Below are positions 1 through 8,687 of a stretch of 64,000 nt of DNA, in pieces. Location: assembly GCA_003129525.1 (NCBI GenBank), contig CP029329.1, positions 2,523,501 through 2,587,500 of the forward strand, given 5' to 3'. Numbering within the stretch: position 1 is the first letter of the stretch; each line of letters begins with the position of its first letter. The translations under genes were made by a program, and so were the position numbers. The notes below the pieces were generated by a model. The model ran no database searches and had not been told where the DNA came from. It was given only the letters and a program-made list of their open reading frames with translations. The stretch is from Clostridium beijerinckii. Its GTDB lineage: Bacteria > Bacillota > Clostridia > Clostridiales > Clostridiaceae.

Positions 1-32
1 ATAATATCCCAATGATAAAAGGAGGAATAGTT

Positions 33-602
33 ATGTCAAATGACGAAAAACAGAGAAAAGTAATTTTAGATTTAGCAATTACTTTAGATGGTTTTATTGA
101 AGGGAAAAATGGAGAAACTGATTGGTGCATTATGGAACCTGATATGGGCTTTACTAATTTCTTGAATGAAATTGATGCCATTTTATATGGTAGAAAAAGC
201 TACGATTTATGGGGACAATATATTCCAAGCACTGAAGATTCTGATGATGACAAAGAAATATGGGGATTGGTTCATAGTAAAAAGAAATATGTGTTTTCAA
301 GAACAAAAAAAGATAGTGATAATCAAGCAATATTTATAAATGAAAATATTCTTGAAGAAATAAATAAATTGAAGAATAAGCCTGGCAAGGACATTTGGCT
401 ATATGGTGGAGCAAGTCTTATTACAACTTTTATAAATTTAGGGCTTGTTGATGAATTTAGATTATCTATTCACCCTGTTATTTTGGGCGAAGGCAAACCG
501 TTGTTTATAGATATAAAACAGAGGGTGAATTTAAAATTGGTCAATACAAGAACGTTCTCTTCTGGAGTTGTACAATTAATCTATAATTGGGATTGTAATT
601 AA
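33..602 (+). CDS. Dihydrofolate reductase-family (RibD C-terminal-like) protein
   Basis: This gene encodes about 189 residues with the RibD C-terminal/DHFR-like fold. The N-terminal strand VILDLAITLDGFIEG is followed by a WCIMEPD segment, YGRKSYDLWG, and a C-terminal LYGGASLITTFINLGLVDE stretch, all typical of YwjB/YyaP-type proteins. The ATG at 33 is preferred over the in-frame ATG at 12 because AAAGGAGG (17-24) is well spaced for 33 and overlaps the coding sequence if 12 is used. The family is expected to be cytosolic and to use NAD(P)H, but substrates are mostly unknown; it is not a housekeeping FolA. The gene stands alone and is followed by a terminator-like hairpin. Confidence 0.85.
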   Translation: MSNDEKQRKVILDLAITLDGFIEGKNGETDWCIMEPDMGFTNFLNEIDAILYGRKSYDLWGQYIPSTEDSDDDKEIWGLVHSKKKYVFSRTKKDSDNQAIFINENILEEINKLKNKPGKDIWLYGGASLITTFINLGLVDEFRLSIHPVILGEGKPLFIDIKQRVNLKLVNTRTFSSGVVQLIYNWDCN

Positions 603-635
603 AGGCATAAGAGAATTTTAATTAAATTTTAGAAT

Positions 636-684
636 AAAGGGGCTGTTGCACAATGAATAAAAATTCGTTATGCACAGTCCCTTT
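636..684. terminator. Long hairpin, terminator-like, after the DHFR-family gene
   Basis: Arms of about 22 nt (AAAGGGGCTGTTGCACAATG and its imperfect complement at 663-684) flank an AAAA loop and end in TTTT. It can act as a terminator on either strand. The GGGGCTGTTGCACAA wording also resembles ends of some insertion sequences, so it could be an old IS terminus. Confidence 0.6.
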
Positions 685-690
685 TAGTTT

Positions 691-948
691 CAAAAAACCA
701 TAATCTTTTTATGTTCTAACAATACTCCTTCTGTAATCATAGTCCAAAGTATACCAAATAATACAAAGCTAATGTGTTCAAAAGCAAAAGTAGATTCAGG
801 AATAATAACTGACAATGACTATAAAGCTGAGCTTTTAAAGAGTCAAGAGCTAGATAATTCCTTGAAAAATCTCATTAATACTTATAATATTTTGAAAAAT
901 AGTATTAGCAAGCATTGGGTACTTAATATAATTAATAGTAATAGTTAA
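691..948 (+). pseudogene. Orphan C-terminal gene fragment, unknown family
   Basis: An open frame without a convincing start runs into TAA at 946-948. It reads roughly NNTPSVIIVQSIPNN, then KVDSGIITDNDYK, then ELDNSLKNLINTYNIL. The only internal ATG (772) has no ribosome binding site. The sequence looks like the C-terminal end of a lost gene, downstream of a possible IS terminus. I do not recognise the family. The rest of this 490-bp stretch holds only the hairpins listed on either side. Confidence 0.4.
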
Positions 949-983
949 TAAAAGAGCTTTAACTAGACATAGTATTATATTAA

Positions 984-1014
984 AAAATAATAATTATTAT
1001 ATAATTATTATTTT
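984..1014. promoter_or_regulatory. Perfect 13-bp AT-only palindrome upstream of the flavoprotein operon
   Basis: AAAATAATAATTA and its exact complement flank a 5-nt spacer, 80 bp before the acyl-CoA dehydrogenase fusion. The right half (999-1013) matches about 12 of 15 positions of a PerR-type box (TTATAATNATTATAA). PerR control would fit a rubredoxin/flavodiiron operon, but chance matches are common in DNA this AT-rich. It could also be an operator for another factor. Confidence 0.35.
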
Positions 1015-1093
1015 GTTTTAGAAGGAGTTTCTAAAATTTTATAGAATTACTATTATTAACAAGTAATAAATTTTAGTTATAGGAGGGAAATAT

Positions 1094-3001
1094 ATGTTAT
1101 TTAAGACTACTGTAGAACATGAAAATTTGAGGACTAAAATTAGAGAATTTGCTGAAGAAGAAGTTAAACCTATTGCATTTATGTTAGATCAGGAAAATAG
1201 TTTCCCGCAAGAAGCAATTTCTAAATTGGCTGATATGGGAATGATGGGTATCCCATATCTGAAAAAATATGGTGGAGCTGGTCTGGATGTAATCAGTTAT
1301 GCAATAGCAGTTGAGGAATTATCTAGAGTAGATGGTGGTACAGGTGTAATTCTTTCTGCCCATACATCATTAGGTGCATATCCAATTTCTGCGTATGGAA
1401 CTGAAGAGCAGAAACAAAAATATTTGGTTCCATTAGCAAAGGGTGAAAAAATTGGTGCCTTTGGTCTTACTGAAGAAAATGCAGGAAGTGATGCCGGGGG
1501 TACAGAGACTACTGCTGTCTTAGAAGATGATTATTACATTTTAAATGGTGAAAAGATATTTATAACTAATGCAGGCAAGGCTGATATTTATATTGTTTTT
1601 GCAGTTACTACACCTGATATTGGGGTTCGTGGTATCAGTGCATTTATTGTGGAAAAGGGCTTTGAAGGCTTTAGTTTCGGTAAACATTATGATAAGATGG
1701 GAATCCGTTCTTCTGCAACAGCAGAGTTGATTTTTAATAACGTAAAAGTACCTAAGGAAAATCTCTTAGGTAAGGAAGGTGAAGGTTTCAAGATTGCAAT
1801 GTCAACCCTAGACGGTGGGCGAATTGGAATTGCGGCTCAGGCTTTAGGCATAGCACAAGGTGCTTATGAAAATGCTTTAGAGTATTCAAAAGAAAGAATT
1901 CAATTTGGAAAACCTATATGCCAACAACAGATCATAGCTTTTAAACTAGCAGATATGGCAACAAAACTCAGAGCAGCTAGATTACTAATTTATAGTGCAG
2001 CAGAGTTTAAAGAAAATCATGAGAATTATAGTATGGAAGCTGCTATGGCGAAACAATATGCATCAGATGTTTGTCTTGAAATCGTAAACGATGCACTTCA
2101 AATATTTGGAGGAAGTGGTTACTTGAAAGGTATGGAAGTTGAGCGTGCATACAGAGATGCTAAGATTTGTACAATATATGAAGGAACTAATGAAATTCAA
2201 CGTGTAGTTATTTCAGCTAACATTATAGGTAAAATGCCTAAAACAGAGAGTGCAGGAAAAGTTTCAAAGAAAGAACCTGCTACAGGTTATCGTAAGAAAA
2301 TGATTTTCAAAGATGGAACACCGGAAGAAAAAGTTAGTGCTGTAATTGAAGCACTTAAGACTGATGGCTATGATTTTACTGTTGGAATTCCAATAGATAC
2401 CCCTATTACAAAAGCTGAAAGGGTTGTAAGTGTAGGCTTAGGCATAGGAGAAAAAGAAAATATGCACTTAATAGAGGAATTAGCAGTACAAGCTGGTGCA
2501 GCTATAGGATCATCACGTCCAGTAGCTGAAACACTTAAATATGTACCAATAAATCGTTATGTTGGTATGTCTGGTCAAAAATTCAAGGGAAATCTTTACA
2601 TTGCCTGTGGTATTTCAGGGGCTGGTCAGCATTTAAAGGGTATAAAAGATGCCAGCACAATTGTTGCTATAAATATAGATCCTAATGCAAAAATTTTTAA
2701 GAATGCTGACTATGGCATTGTTGGTGACCTAATGGAAATCCTACCAATACTAACAGCAGCTTTGGATAATGGAGATGCAAAGAAAGAGGCTCCATCAATG
2801 AAGAAGATAAAGAGGGCTACTTTGAAGAAAGTAACTCCAACTTGGAAACATTATTTATGTAATGGGTGTGGGTATGAATACGATCCTGGTGTAGGTGATC
2901 TTGAAGGTGAAATAGTTCCGGGAACTCTTTTTGAAAATATACCTGAGGAATGGAATTGCCCTGCTTGTGGAGAAGAAAAGAATATGTTTATAGAAGTTTA
3001 A
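1094..3001 (+). CDS. Acyl-CoA dehydrogenase / ETF-alpha domain / rubredoxin fusion
   Basis: This 635-residue protein joins three redox modules. Residues 1-380 form a complete acyl-CoA dehydrogenase with LTEENAGSDAGG, the GGSGYLKGMEVER stretch and the catalytic Glu363 in IYEGTNEIQR. Residues about 400-555 match the FAD-binding C-terminal domain of ETF alpha (GSSRPVAE, LYIACGISGAGQHLKG). Residues 586-635 are a rubredoxin with iron ligands Cys589, Cys592, Cys622 and Cys625. Electrons from acyl-CoA (or NADH-reduced flavin) could pass inside one chain from FAD to rubredoxin. The next gene is a flavodiiron protein, a classic rubredoxin partner, 44 bp downstream and probably in the same operon. The ATG follows TAGGAGGG. 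Related fusions exist in clostridia; the actual acyl substrate is not evident. Confidence 0.93.
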   Translation: MLFKTTVEHENLRTKIREFAEEEVKPIAFMLDQENSFPQEAISKLADMGMMGIPYLKKYGGAGLDVISYAIAVEELSRVDGGTGVILSAHTSLGAYPISAYGTEEQKQKYLVPLAKGEKIGAFGLTEENAGSDAGGTETTAVLEDDYYILNGEKIFITNAGKADIYIVFAVTTPDIGVRGISAFIVEKGFEGFSFGKHYDKMGIRSSATAELIFNNVKVPKENLLGKEGEGFKIAMSTLDGGRIGIAAQALGIAQGAYENALEYSKERIQFGKPICQQQIIAFKLADMATKLRAARLLIYSAAEFKENHENYSMEAAMAKQYASDVCLEIVNDALQIFGGSGYLKGMEVERAYRDAKICTIYEGTNEIQRVVISANIIGKMPKTESAGKVSKKEPATGYRKKMIFKDGTPEEKVSAVIEALKTDGYDFTVGIPIDTPITKAERVVSVGLGIGEKENMHLIEELAVQAGAAIGSSRPVAETLKYVPINRYVGMSGQKFKGNLYIACGISGAGQHLKGIKDASTIVAINIDPNAKIFKNADYGIVGDLMEILPILTAALDNGDAKKEAPSMKKIKRATLKKVTPTWKHYLCNGCGYEYDPGVGDLEGEIVPGTLFENIPEEWNCPACGEEKNMFIEV

Positions 3002-3045
3002 TTTCTATATTAAATATGCTTGATTAGTAAAGGAGGATTTTATAT

Positions 3046-4245
3046 ATGTATTGTGTTAGAGAAATAACTGAAGATCTTTATTGGGTTGGTGGTAACGATC
3101 ACCGTCTTGCTCTATTTGAAAATATTCATCCTATTCCAAGAGGAGTTTCTTATAACTCATATTTACTTTTAGATGAGAAAACAGTGCTTTTTGATACAGT
3201 AGATTGGTCAATTTGCCGCCAGCTACTTGAGAATGTTAAAGCAGTTTTAGGAGATAGACCTTTAGACTATATGGTAATTAACCATATGGAGCCAGATCAT
3301 GCAGCATGTATTGAAGAAATTGTTCTTCGTTACCCAAATGTAAAGATTATATGCACAGAAAAAGCTGTTTTATTTATGAATCAGTTTGGTTTTCATATAG
3401 ATGGTAAATTAATTGAAGTTAAAGAAGGAGATACTATGTCCTTTGGAAAACATAATGTTGTATTTGTTTATGCTCCAATGGTACATTGGCCAGAAGTAAT
3501 GGTTACTTTTGATACTACAAATGGTGTGTTATTTTCAGCTGATGCATTTGGCTCTTTTGGTGCTTTAGATGGCAAGCTATTCAATGATGAGGTTAACTTT
3601 GACCGTGATTGGATTGATGATGCAAGAAGGTACTATACAAACATTGTAGGAAAGTATGGTCCTCATGTTCAATCTCTTTTGAAAAAGGCTGCTACTATTG
3701 AAATCAAGACTATCTGTCCATTACATGGACCTGTGTGGCGTAATGACCTCGGGTATTTTTTAGATAAGTATGACAAATGGAGCAGCTATGAGCCAGAGGA
3801 AAAGGGTGTAATGATTGTATATGGAACAATGTATGGAAATACAGAGGCGGCTGCCAGTGATTTGGCAACAAGGCTAGTGAAAAAAGGAATGACAAATGTT
3901 GTTATGTATGATGTTTCAAAAACCCATGTTTCTTATTTAATTTCTGAGTCATTCAAATACAGTAATATAGTTCTTGCGTCAGTAACATACAATTTAAAGA
4001 TTTATCCACCAATGCATGATTATTTAATGGATATGAAGGCATTAAATCTCCAAAAACGTACTTTTTCTCTTATAGAAAATGGTTCATGGGCTCCTCAATC
4101 AGGAAAATTGATGCGTGAACTATTAGATGAGATGAAAGATATGACTATTTTAGATAATGATATTACATTGAGCTCCAGCATGAAAGAAGATGATGCTGAT
4201 TCAATGGATATTTTGGTTGACAGTATTATGGAGTCAATGAAATAG
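3046..4245 (+). CDS. Flavodiiron protein (FprA-type O2/NO reductase)
   Basis: A 399-residue A-type flavodiiron protein. The N-terminal metallo-beta-lactamase-like domain keeps all expected di-iron ligands: His80-x-Glu82-x-Asp84, with His85 in HMEPDHA, His147 (MVHWPE), Asp166 (SADAFG) and His227 (CPLHGP). The C-terminal flavodoxin domain starts near residue 255 and shows the FMN phosphate loop YGTMYGNTE. Such proteins reduce O2 to water, or NO to N2O, with electrons from rubredoxin. The upstream gene ends in a rubredoxin domain, so a direct donor-acceptor pair is likely. AAAGGAGG lies just upstream of the ATG. A hairpin at 4323 ends the unit. Confidence 0.95.
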   Translation: MYCVREITEDLYWVGGNDHRLALFENIHPIPRGVSYNSYLLLDEKTVLFDTVDWSICRQLLENVKAVLGDRPLDYMVINHMEPDHAACIEEIVLRYPNVKIICTEKAVLFMNQFGFHIDGKLIEVKEGDTMSFGKHNVVFVYAPMVHWPEVMVTFDTTNGVLFSADAFGSFGALDGKLFNDEVNFDRDWIDDARRYYTNIVGKYGPHVQSLLKKAATIEIKTICPLHGPVWRNDLGYFLDKYDKWSSYEPEEKGVMIVYGTMYGNTEAAASDLATRLVKKGMTNVVMYDVSKTHVSYLISESFKYSNIVLASVTYNLKIYPPMHDYLMDMKALNLQKRTFSLIENGSWAPQSGKLMRELLDEMKDMTILDNDITLSSSMKEDDADSMDILVDSIMESMK

Positions 4246-4322
4246 TATCAAAAAAATAGAGGGCCTTTTTACTTCCATTTTAAAGTTAAATAAGAAAATG
4301 ATTAATTCAAGAGTTATAAAAT

Positions 4323-4356
4323 TTAACCACGTGTTTTTTCACGTGGTTAATTTTCT
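4323..4356. terminator. Bidirectional terminator
   Basis: TTAACCACGTG and CACGTGGTTAA flank a T6 loop and are followed by TTTTCTATATTTT. It lies between the convergent flavodiiron gene and the epoxide-hydrolase-like gene and can serve both. Confidence 0.85.
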
Positions 4357-4407
4357 ATATTTTAATACGAGTTTATAAGGCAAAATCTTATTTTATGGTA
4401 AAACATA

Positions 4408-5556
4408 CTAAGTTCTTAATGTTCTAAAGAATGCTCTGATTTCTTCAGCTAGAAGCTCGGGTTCTTCCATGGCAGTAAAATGTCCACCGCTAATCATTGT
4501 AGTTAAACGAGTTATATTTAGATTGCGCTTAGTCCATTCTTTTGGTGGTAACAATATATCAGCTGGGAAAAGAGCTAATCCTGTTGGTACATCTATATGT
4601 CCCATTGATGGAAGAGAATGCGTATTTTCATAATATGTATTGGCTGATGATCCTATGGTATTTGTAACCCAATAGATCATTATATTAGTCAGCAATTCAT
4701 CCTTTGTGAATCTTTGACTTAAATCCCCATTACAATCACTCCATCCACGGAATTTTTCAATAATCCAAGAAGCCAAGCCTACTGGTGAGTCAGAAAGTCC
4801 GTATGCTAGAGTCTGTGGTTTTGTTGATTGAATAGACATATAACCTCCCTCATTAGAAATCCATCCAGAGGCATCTTTCTTATATTGTAATTCTTCTTCT
4901 GAAAGGTCTGCCTTATTATCTGAAGTCATTAGATCTTTAATGATACCTATATCTGTTAGATGTATTCCCATTAGAAGTTCTGGATGGTTTAATGCAAGAT
5001 ATCTTGTTACACCAGAACCAACATCTCCGCCATGAGCAACGAATTTACTATAGCCAAGTTTTTCAGTCATTAGTTTTGCCCAAAGCTCAGAAACATAAGA
5101 GTTGTTGACACCACTATGTTTAGGCTTACTAGAAAAACCAAATCCAGGTAATGAAGGGACGATTACATCAAAAGAGTCTTCGGGATTTCCACCGTAGCGG
5201 GCAGGATCAGTGAGAAGAGGGATAATCTTTTGATAACGTATGTAACTGTCGGGCCAGCCATGGGTAAGGATAATTGGTATTGGATTCGGACCTTTGCCAC
5301 GCTCGTGTATAAAGTGAATATCAATTCCATCAATATTACATCGAAATTGGTGAAAACTGTTTAATTCACTTTCTTGTTTGCGCCAATCAAATTCTTCCCG
5401 CCAATAGGAAACTAGCGACTTTAAATAATTTAATTCAGTACCTCGTTCCCAAGCTGAGCCCTCTAACTGATCTGGCCAACGGACATGGTCAAGCTTGTAT
5501 TTTAAATCTTCAAGTACTTCATCAGATACTTTAATATGGAAGCGTTCAATAGACAT
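4408..5556 (-). CDS. Epoxide hydrolase-family alpha/beta hydrolase
   Basis: A 382-residue protein with the epoxide hydrolase N-terminal (EHN) domain (FHIKVSDEVLEDLKYKLD, then WRKQESELNSFHQF) and an alpha/beta hydrolase core. The oxyanion motif is HGWPDS, the nucleophile lies in GGDVGSGVTR (Asp), and the C-terminal catalytic His is in SGGHFTAMEEP. Enzymes of this architecture open epoxides, including juvenile-hormone-type or xenobiotic ones. The start at 5556 is chosen because GAAAGGAGAA sits just upstream of MSIERFH; a longer frame to 5601 lacks a Shine-Dalgarno. It is divergent from an AraC-type regulator, which probably controls it. Confidence 0.88.
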   Translation of the reverse strand: MSIERFHIKVSDEVLEDLKYKLDHVRWPDQLEGSAWERGTELNYLKSLVSYWREEFDWRKQESELNSFHQFRCNIDGIDIHFIHERGKGPNPIPIILTHGWPDSYIRYQKIIPLLTDPARYGGNPEDSFDVIVPSLPGFGFSSKPKHSGVNNSYVSELWAKLMTEKLGYSKFVAHGGDVGSGVTRYLALNHPELLMGIHLTDIGIIKDLMTSDNKADLSEEELQYKKDASGWISNEGGYMSIQSTKPQTLAYGLSDSPVGLASWIIEKFRGWSDCNGDLSQRFTKDELLTNIMIYWVTNTIGSSANTYYENTHSLPSMGHIDVPTGLALFPADILLPPKEWTKRNLNITRLTTMISGGHFTAMEEPELLAEEIRAFFRTLRT

Positions 5557-5720
5557 AATAATTCTCCTTTCATATAGGTTATGACAAAATTTATTGTGCA
5601 TAACTTTTGTTCAGTTATTAATAATAGTTTAGCATTAATAAATTATGATACAATGTTATAAATGAAGCTTTAAACTATACTATTTGTCACTTATTATATG
5701 TACATAATGGAGGAATATTT

Positions 5721-6575
5721 ATGCCACAAATGGACCGCCACAAGAAAAGAACTGTAGATATTGAATTTTTTGCAGACGAGAATTTTAACAATTTTCCATA
5801 TGAGGATCGTCTTACCATAACCCTTATTACAAGTGGAAGTATGAATATACAATTGAATGATTGCCTCTTTAAAATTGATGCTCCAAGTATTCTTTGTTTG
5901 ACTATGGATGATAGAGTGCAAGTTTTTGAAAAGCAAAATGTGTCTGCACAATCATTTTGTTTCCATCCTGATTTTTTTAATACAGCTCATTTTTCTGAAG
6001 CAGAGGGTTATATGTCAACTAATTTAAAAATAGAAATGGGTATTTCCCTTTTTAAAAAAGATAAAATTCATAATGGAGTGTATTTTGTAAGTGAGAAAGT
6101 TTATGCAAAATTATACGAGTGGTTCTTTATTATGGGAACAGAAGTATATGCACAGAGCGATTCCCTTTGGGTGTGTAGAATAAAAAAGTACTTGATACAA
6201 ATATTGGGGCTCCTTGAGGAGTTAAACAACAATCGAGATCCATCACCTGTTAATTTAGTTTTAGATTATCTACACACAAACTATTCTAATAAAATAAGTT
6301 TAGAAGACTTAACAAGATGTGCTCATTTGAATCGGGTGTCACTAAATAAAATGTTTCAGGAGTTGTGTGGATGTACGGCAATGGGATACTTAATGTCATA
6401 TCGTTTAAAAGTTTGTGAGAATTTTCTAACTCATACAGATATGAGCTTAAATGAGATTGCTCGTGCTACTGGCTTTGAGTATGATACATATTTTATAAAA
6501 CAATTTACCGCTAAAAGAGGTATGACTCCAACGGAATTTAGAAATACCTCCCGGGAGTTTGGAAATCATATATAA
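5721..6575 (+). CDS. AraC-family transcriptional regulator
   Basis: A 284-residue regulator with a cupin-like N-terminal sensing domain and a C-terminal AraC/XylS double helix-turn-helix (about residues 180-278: NKISLEDLTRCAHLNRVSLN, then IARATGFEYDTYFIKQF, then MTPTEFR). It starts at an ATG after TGGAGGA. It is divergent from the epoxide-hydrolase-like gene, with a 164-bp shared upstream region likely to carry both promoters. A role as activator of that hydrolase is inferred from position only. The inducer is unknown. Confidence 0.9.
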   Translation: MPQMDRHKKRTVDIEFFADENFNNFPYEDRLTITLITSGSMNIQLNDCLFKIDAPSILCLTMDDRVQVFEKQNVSAQSFCFHPDFFNTAHFSEAEGYMSTNLKIEMGISLFKKDKIHNGVYFVSEKVYAKLYEWFFIMGTEVYAQSDSLWVCRIKKYLIQILGLLEELNNNRDPSPVNLVLDYLHTNYSNKISLEDLTRCAHLNRVSLNKMFQELCGCTAMGYLMSYRLKVCENFLTHTDMSLNEIARATGFEYDTYFIKQFTAKRGMTPTEFRNTSREFGNHI

Positions 6576-6580
6576 GTGGA

Positions 6581-6611
6581 TTTCAACCACTACATTTTTG
6601 TCGCCGTTAAA
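6581..6611. repeat. Dispersed 31-bp upstream motif, copy 1
   Basis: The motif runs from TTCAACCACTACATTTTT to TCGCCGTTAAA. Two further copies occur at 31945-31975 and 32954-32984, with at most a few mismatches. The ends (TTTTAACCA... / ...TCGTCGTTAAA) are partly palindromic. Here it lies about 90 bp upstream of the GNAT gene and before a possible -10 (TTATAAT). Confidence 0.6.
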
Positions 6612-6699
6612 AATATTGGAAATGGCTGTGTTATAATTTAACAATAGTTCTAGTTTAAAGATTTTTAATGTATAAATCAGAACTTGTAGGTGAATTAAT

Positions 6700-7203
6700 A
6701 TGAATTTAAGATTAGCTAAGAAAAACGATTTACATCAACTTAAAAAGATGTATAAAAAAATAATTGACAATATGAATAAAAACAACATACAGATTTGGGA
6801 TGAAATTTATCCTTGCGAATTTTTCCAAGATGATATTGATAATAAAAGACTTTATATATTAACTGAAGATGACGACATAGTAGCCGCATTTGTTTTATGC
6901 GAATCAAATGACGGTGAAGATTATCTAAAATGGAAAAATGCAAAAGAAAAGGCATTATATATAGACCGTTTTGGAGTTAATGTGAAGTATTTAAGACAAG
7001 GAATAGCTGGGTTAATGCTTAAAAATGCCATGGAACTGGCAAAACTAAAGAATGTTAAATATTTGCGTCTATTTGTTGTAGATATAAATAAACCAGCAAT
7101 AAATTTATATTTAAAAAATGGATTTAAGCAGGTTGATGGAATATATGAAGAAAAAATTGAAGATTTTGTTTTGTATGAATATGGATTTGAAATTGAAATA
7201 TAA
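6700..7203 (+). CDS. GNAT-family N-acetyltransferase
   Basis: A 167-residue single-domain GNAT protein. It has an N-terminal LRLAKKNDLHQLKKMY strand/helix, the acetyl-CoA loop region YLRQGIAGLMLKNAMELA (about residues 97-114) and the closing NKPAINLYLKNGFKQVDGIYEE segment. The acceptor substrate cannot be predicted. It starts at an ATG after AGGTGA and is preceded by copy 1 of the dispersed upstream motif. It is probably monocistronic and ends at a shared terminator at 7271. Confidence 0.9.
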   Translation: MNLRLAKKNDLHQLKKMYKKIIDNMNKNNIQIWDEIYPCEFFQDDIDNKRLYILTEDDDIVAAFVLCESNDGEDYLKWKNAKEKALYIDRFGVNVKYLRQGIAGLMLKNAMELAKLKNVKYLRLFVVDINKPAINLYLKNGFKQVDGIYEEKIEDFVLYEYGFEIEI

Positions 7204-7270
7204 AAAATTATAATTTGAGATATTTACAAATTCCAATTTATATTTATACATAATTCTATTCAAAACATAG

Positions 7271-7313
7271 AGGCTTAATCAATCCGTATATATAAATGGA
7301 TATGCTTAAGCCT
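7271..7313. terminator. Bidirectional hairpin between convergent genes
   Basis: AGGCTTAA...AATCC pairs with GGAT...TTAAGCCT across an AT-rich loop. It separates the GNAT gene from the convergent YetF-like gene. Confidence 0.6.
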
Positions 7314-7319
7314 CACAGA

Positions 7320-8024
7320 TTACTTATATAAAAAAACTGTTAACTTACCTTTATTATCAAGAGTGGCAAGCAGAACGTCTTTCACCTCAGTTTGATATGA
7401 ATTTTTTAAATTAGAAATAACCCAGTCTTCATACTTTTGAGTTTGTTTTAGTTCCTTGAAATTAATTTTACCTTCTTTAATAATTGTCCTAGGAAAGCTA
7501 AAAGGTTCTAGTTCCATTTGAAGGGATGAAGGAGTAAGAGGTTCATATTTCGGTTGTAAAAAAACAGAAATTTTTCCGTCAGCTTCCCAAAGTGCTAATG
7601 CTACCTTTTTTACGTCTTCCACTTTTTCTTCACGTAATTCTTCTAATAACACATCAATAGATATTCTAGCTTTTTTTAATCCTTCAGTAAGGATTTCTCC
7701 ATCCTGAACAATTTTAATTGGTGAATTATTGACCAGTTTTCTTAATGATGGAAACTTAAGAATTATGAATAAACTAACAAGATATAGGGCAACTAATGTA
7801 ACTGATGTAATGATGGATCCCTTTAATCCAAGATGTTCGTCAGATAACGGATGGGCAATAATGTTTCCAATTACTAAAGAAATAACAAAATCAAGGAGTC
7901 TTAATTGGGAGATGGTACGCTGTCCTAAGATTTTTGCAATACAAAGCAAAAAGGAAAAAGCAATAATAGCGCGTAAAAACCACTCCATACTTGTAAGGGT
8001 TTCTTGAGCTTGTAAAAAATCCAT
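7320..8024 (-). CDS. DUF421/YetF-family membrane protein
   Basis: A 234-residue protein with three predicted membrane segments in its first 90 residues (FLRAIIAFSFLLCIAKIL, LLDFVISLVIGNIIA, IITSVTLVALYLVSLFIIL). A cytosolic YetF domain follows, with the family motif NSPIKIVQDGEI and the LEELREEKVEDVKKVALALWE region. YetF-type proteins are widespread in spore-formers, and related proteins have been linked to spore germination or germinant receptor function. The exact role here is unknown. It begins at an ATG with AGGTATTC just upstream and has no obvious operon partner. Confidence 0.88.
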   Translation of the reverse strand: MDFLQAQETLTSMEWFLRAIIAFSFLLCIAKILGQRTISQLRLLDFVISLVIGNIIAHPLSDEHLGLKGSIITSVTLVALYLVSLFIILKFPSLRKLVNNSPIKIVQDGEILTEGLKKARISIDVLLEELREEKVEDVKKVALALWEADGKISVFLQPKYEPLTPSSLQMELEPFSFPRTIIKEGKINFKELKQTQKYEDWVISNLKNSYQTEVKDVLLATLDNKGKLTVFLYK

Positions 8025-8127
8025 ATAGAATACCTCCGTTATTATAAAAATCTACTACTACGTAGTTTAACATTGATGTTATTTTAACCAATAATTAATA
8101 AAAAAATTACATAAGTGAGGATGTATC

Positions 8128-8246
8128 ATGACCAAACATAAAATCTATACACTGAAGAACCAACTATGCAGGAAATTCGCTATTTGGATAAGCTAATTGA
8201 TGAATTAGCAAAGGGAAAAGCGATGAATAAGATTTTGAGGGGGTAA
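8128..8246 (+). pseudogene. DUF2200 gene remnant 1 (internal deletion)
   Basis: The leader (ATAAGTGAGGATGTATCATG) and first 8 codons match the intact DUF2200 gene at 15872. The sequence then jumps directly to the C-terminal part (GAAGAACCAACTATGCAGGA onward) and to the stop. About 230 bp are missing, and the remaining length is not a multiple of three, so the frame is broken. Confidence 0.85.
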
Positions 8247-8252
8247 AACTTT

Positions 8253-8618
8253 ATGGAAGAATATACAAGAGAAGAGCTGGAAGAGGCACTAAGAGTTGTA
8301 TCCTCAACTATTAGTAATTGTGAAAAAATGCAGCCAAAATTTCATGAGGGTACCTCACAACACACACTTCTTAAGAATAGGATAAAAGCGTTATATATTT
8401 CAAAATCATTAATAGCAGATGAAGATATTGTTGACACATATATAAAAAAAGAATTGAGAGAAGCAATAGCCCCCGTATCTTCAATTATTAGCAAATGTGA
8501 AAAAGCACAGTTGAAATTTGCGGAGGGTACATCTCATCATACTCGTCTTAATAGGATAATAAAGGCGATGTATATTTCAAAATCATTAATAACAGATGAA
8601 ATTAGTAAAGGGGATTAA
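8253..8618 (+). CDS. Small protein with two tandem ~55-residue repeats
   Basis: A 121-residue protein made of two copies of one unit. Copy 1 (residues 4-58) contains SNCEKMQPKFHEGTSQHT then RIKALYISKSLIADE. Copy 2 (62-116) contains SKCEKAQLKFAEGTSHHT then RIIKAMYISKSLITDE. Each unit looks like a helical hairpin with a conserved CEK..KF.EGTS.HT core. I do not recognise a named function. It follows the DUF2200 remnant by 6 bp, and its GGGGG ribosome binding site lies in the end of that remnant. It was probably once co-transcribed with it. Confidence 0.75.
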   Translation: MEEYTREELEEALRVVSSTISNCEKMQPKFHEGTSQHTLLKNRIKALYISKSLIADEDIVDTYIKKELREAIAPVSSIISKCEKAQLKFAEGTSHHTRLNRIIKAMYISKSLITDEISKGD

Positions 8619-8687
8619 TAGTGATATTAAGAATAATCCATCTTGAAATAGCAGCATTAAAATAAACAATAATAAATACATTCTATT

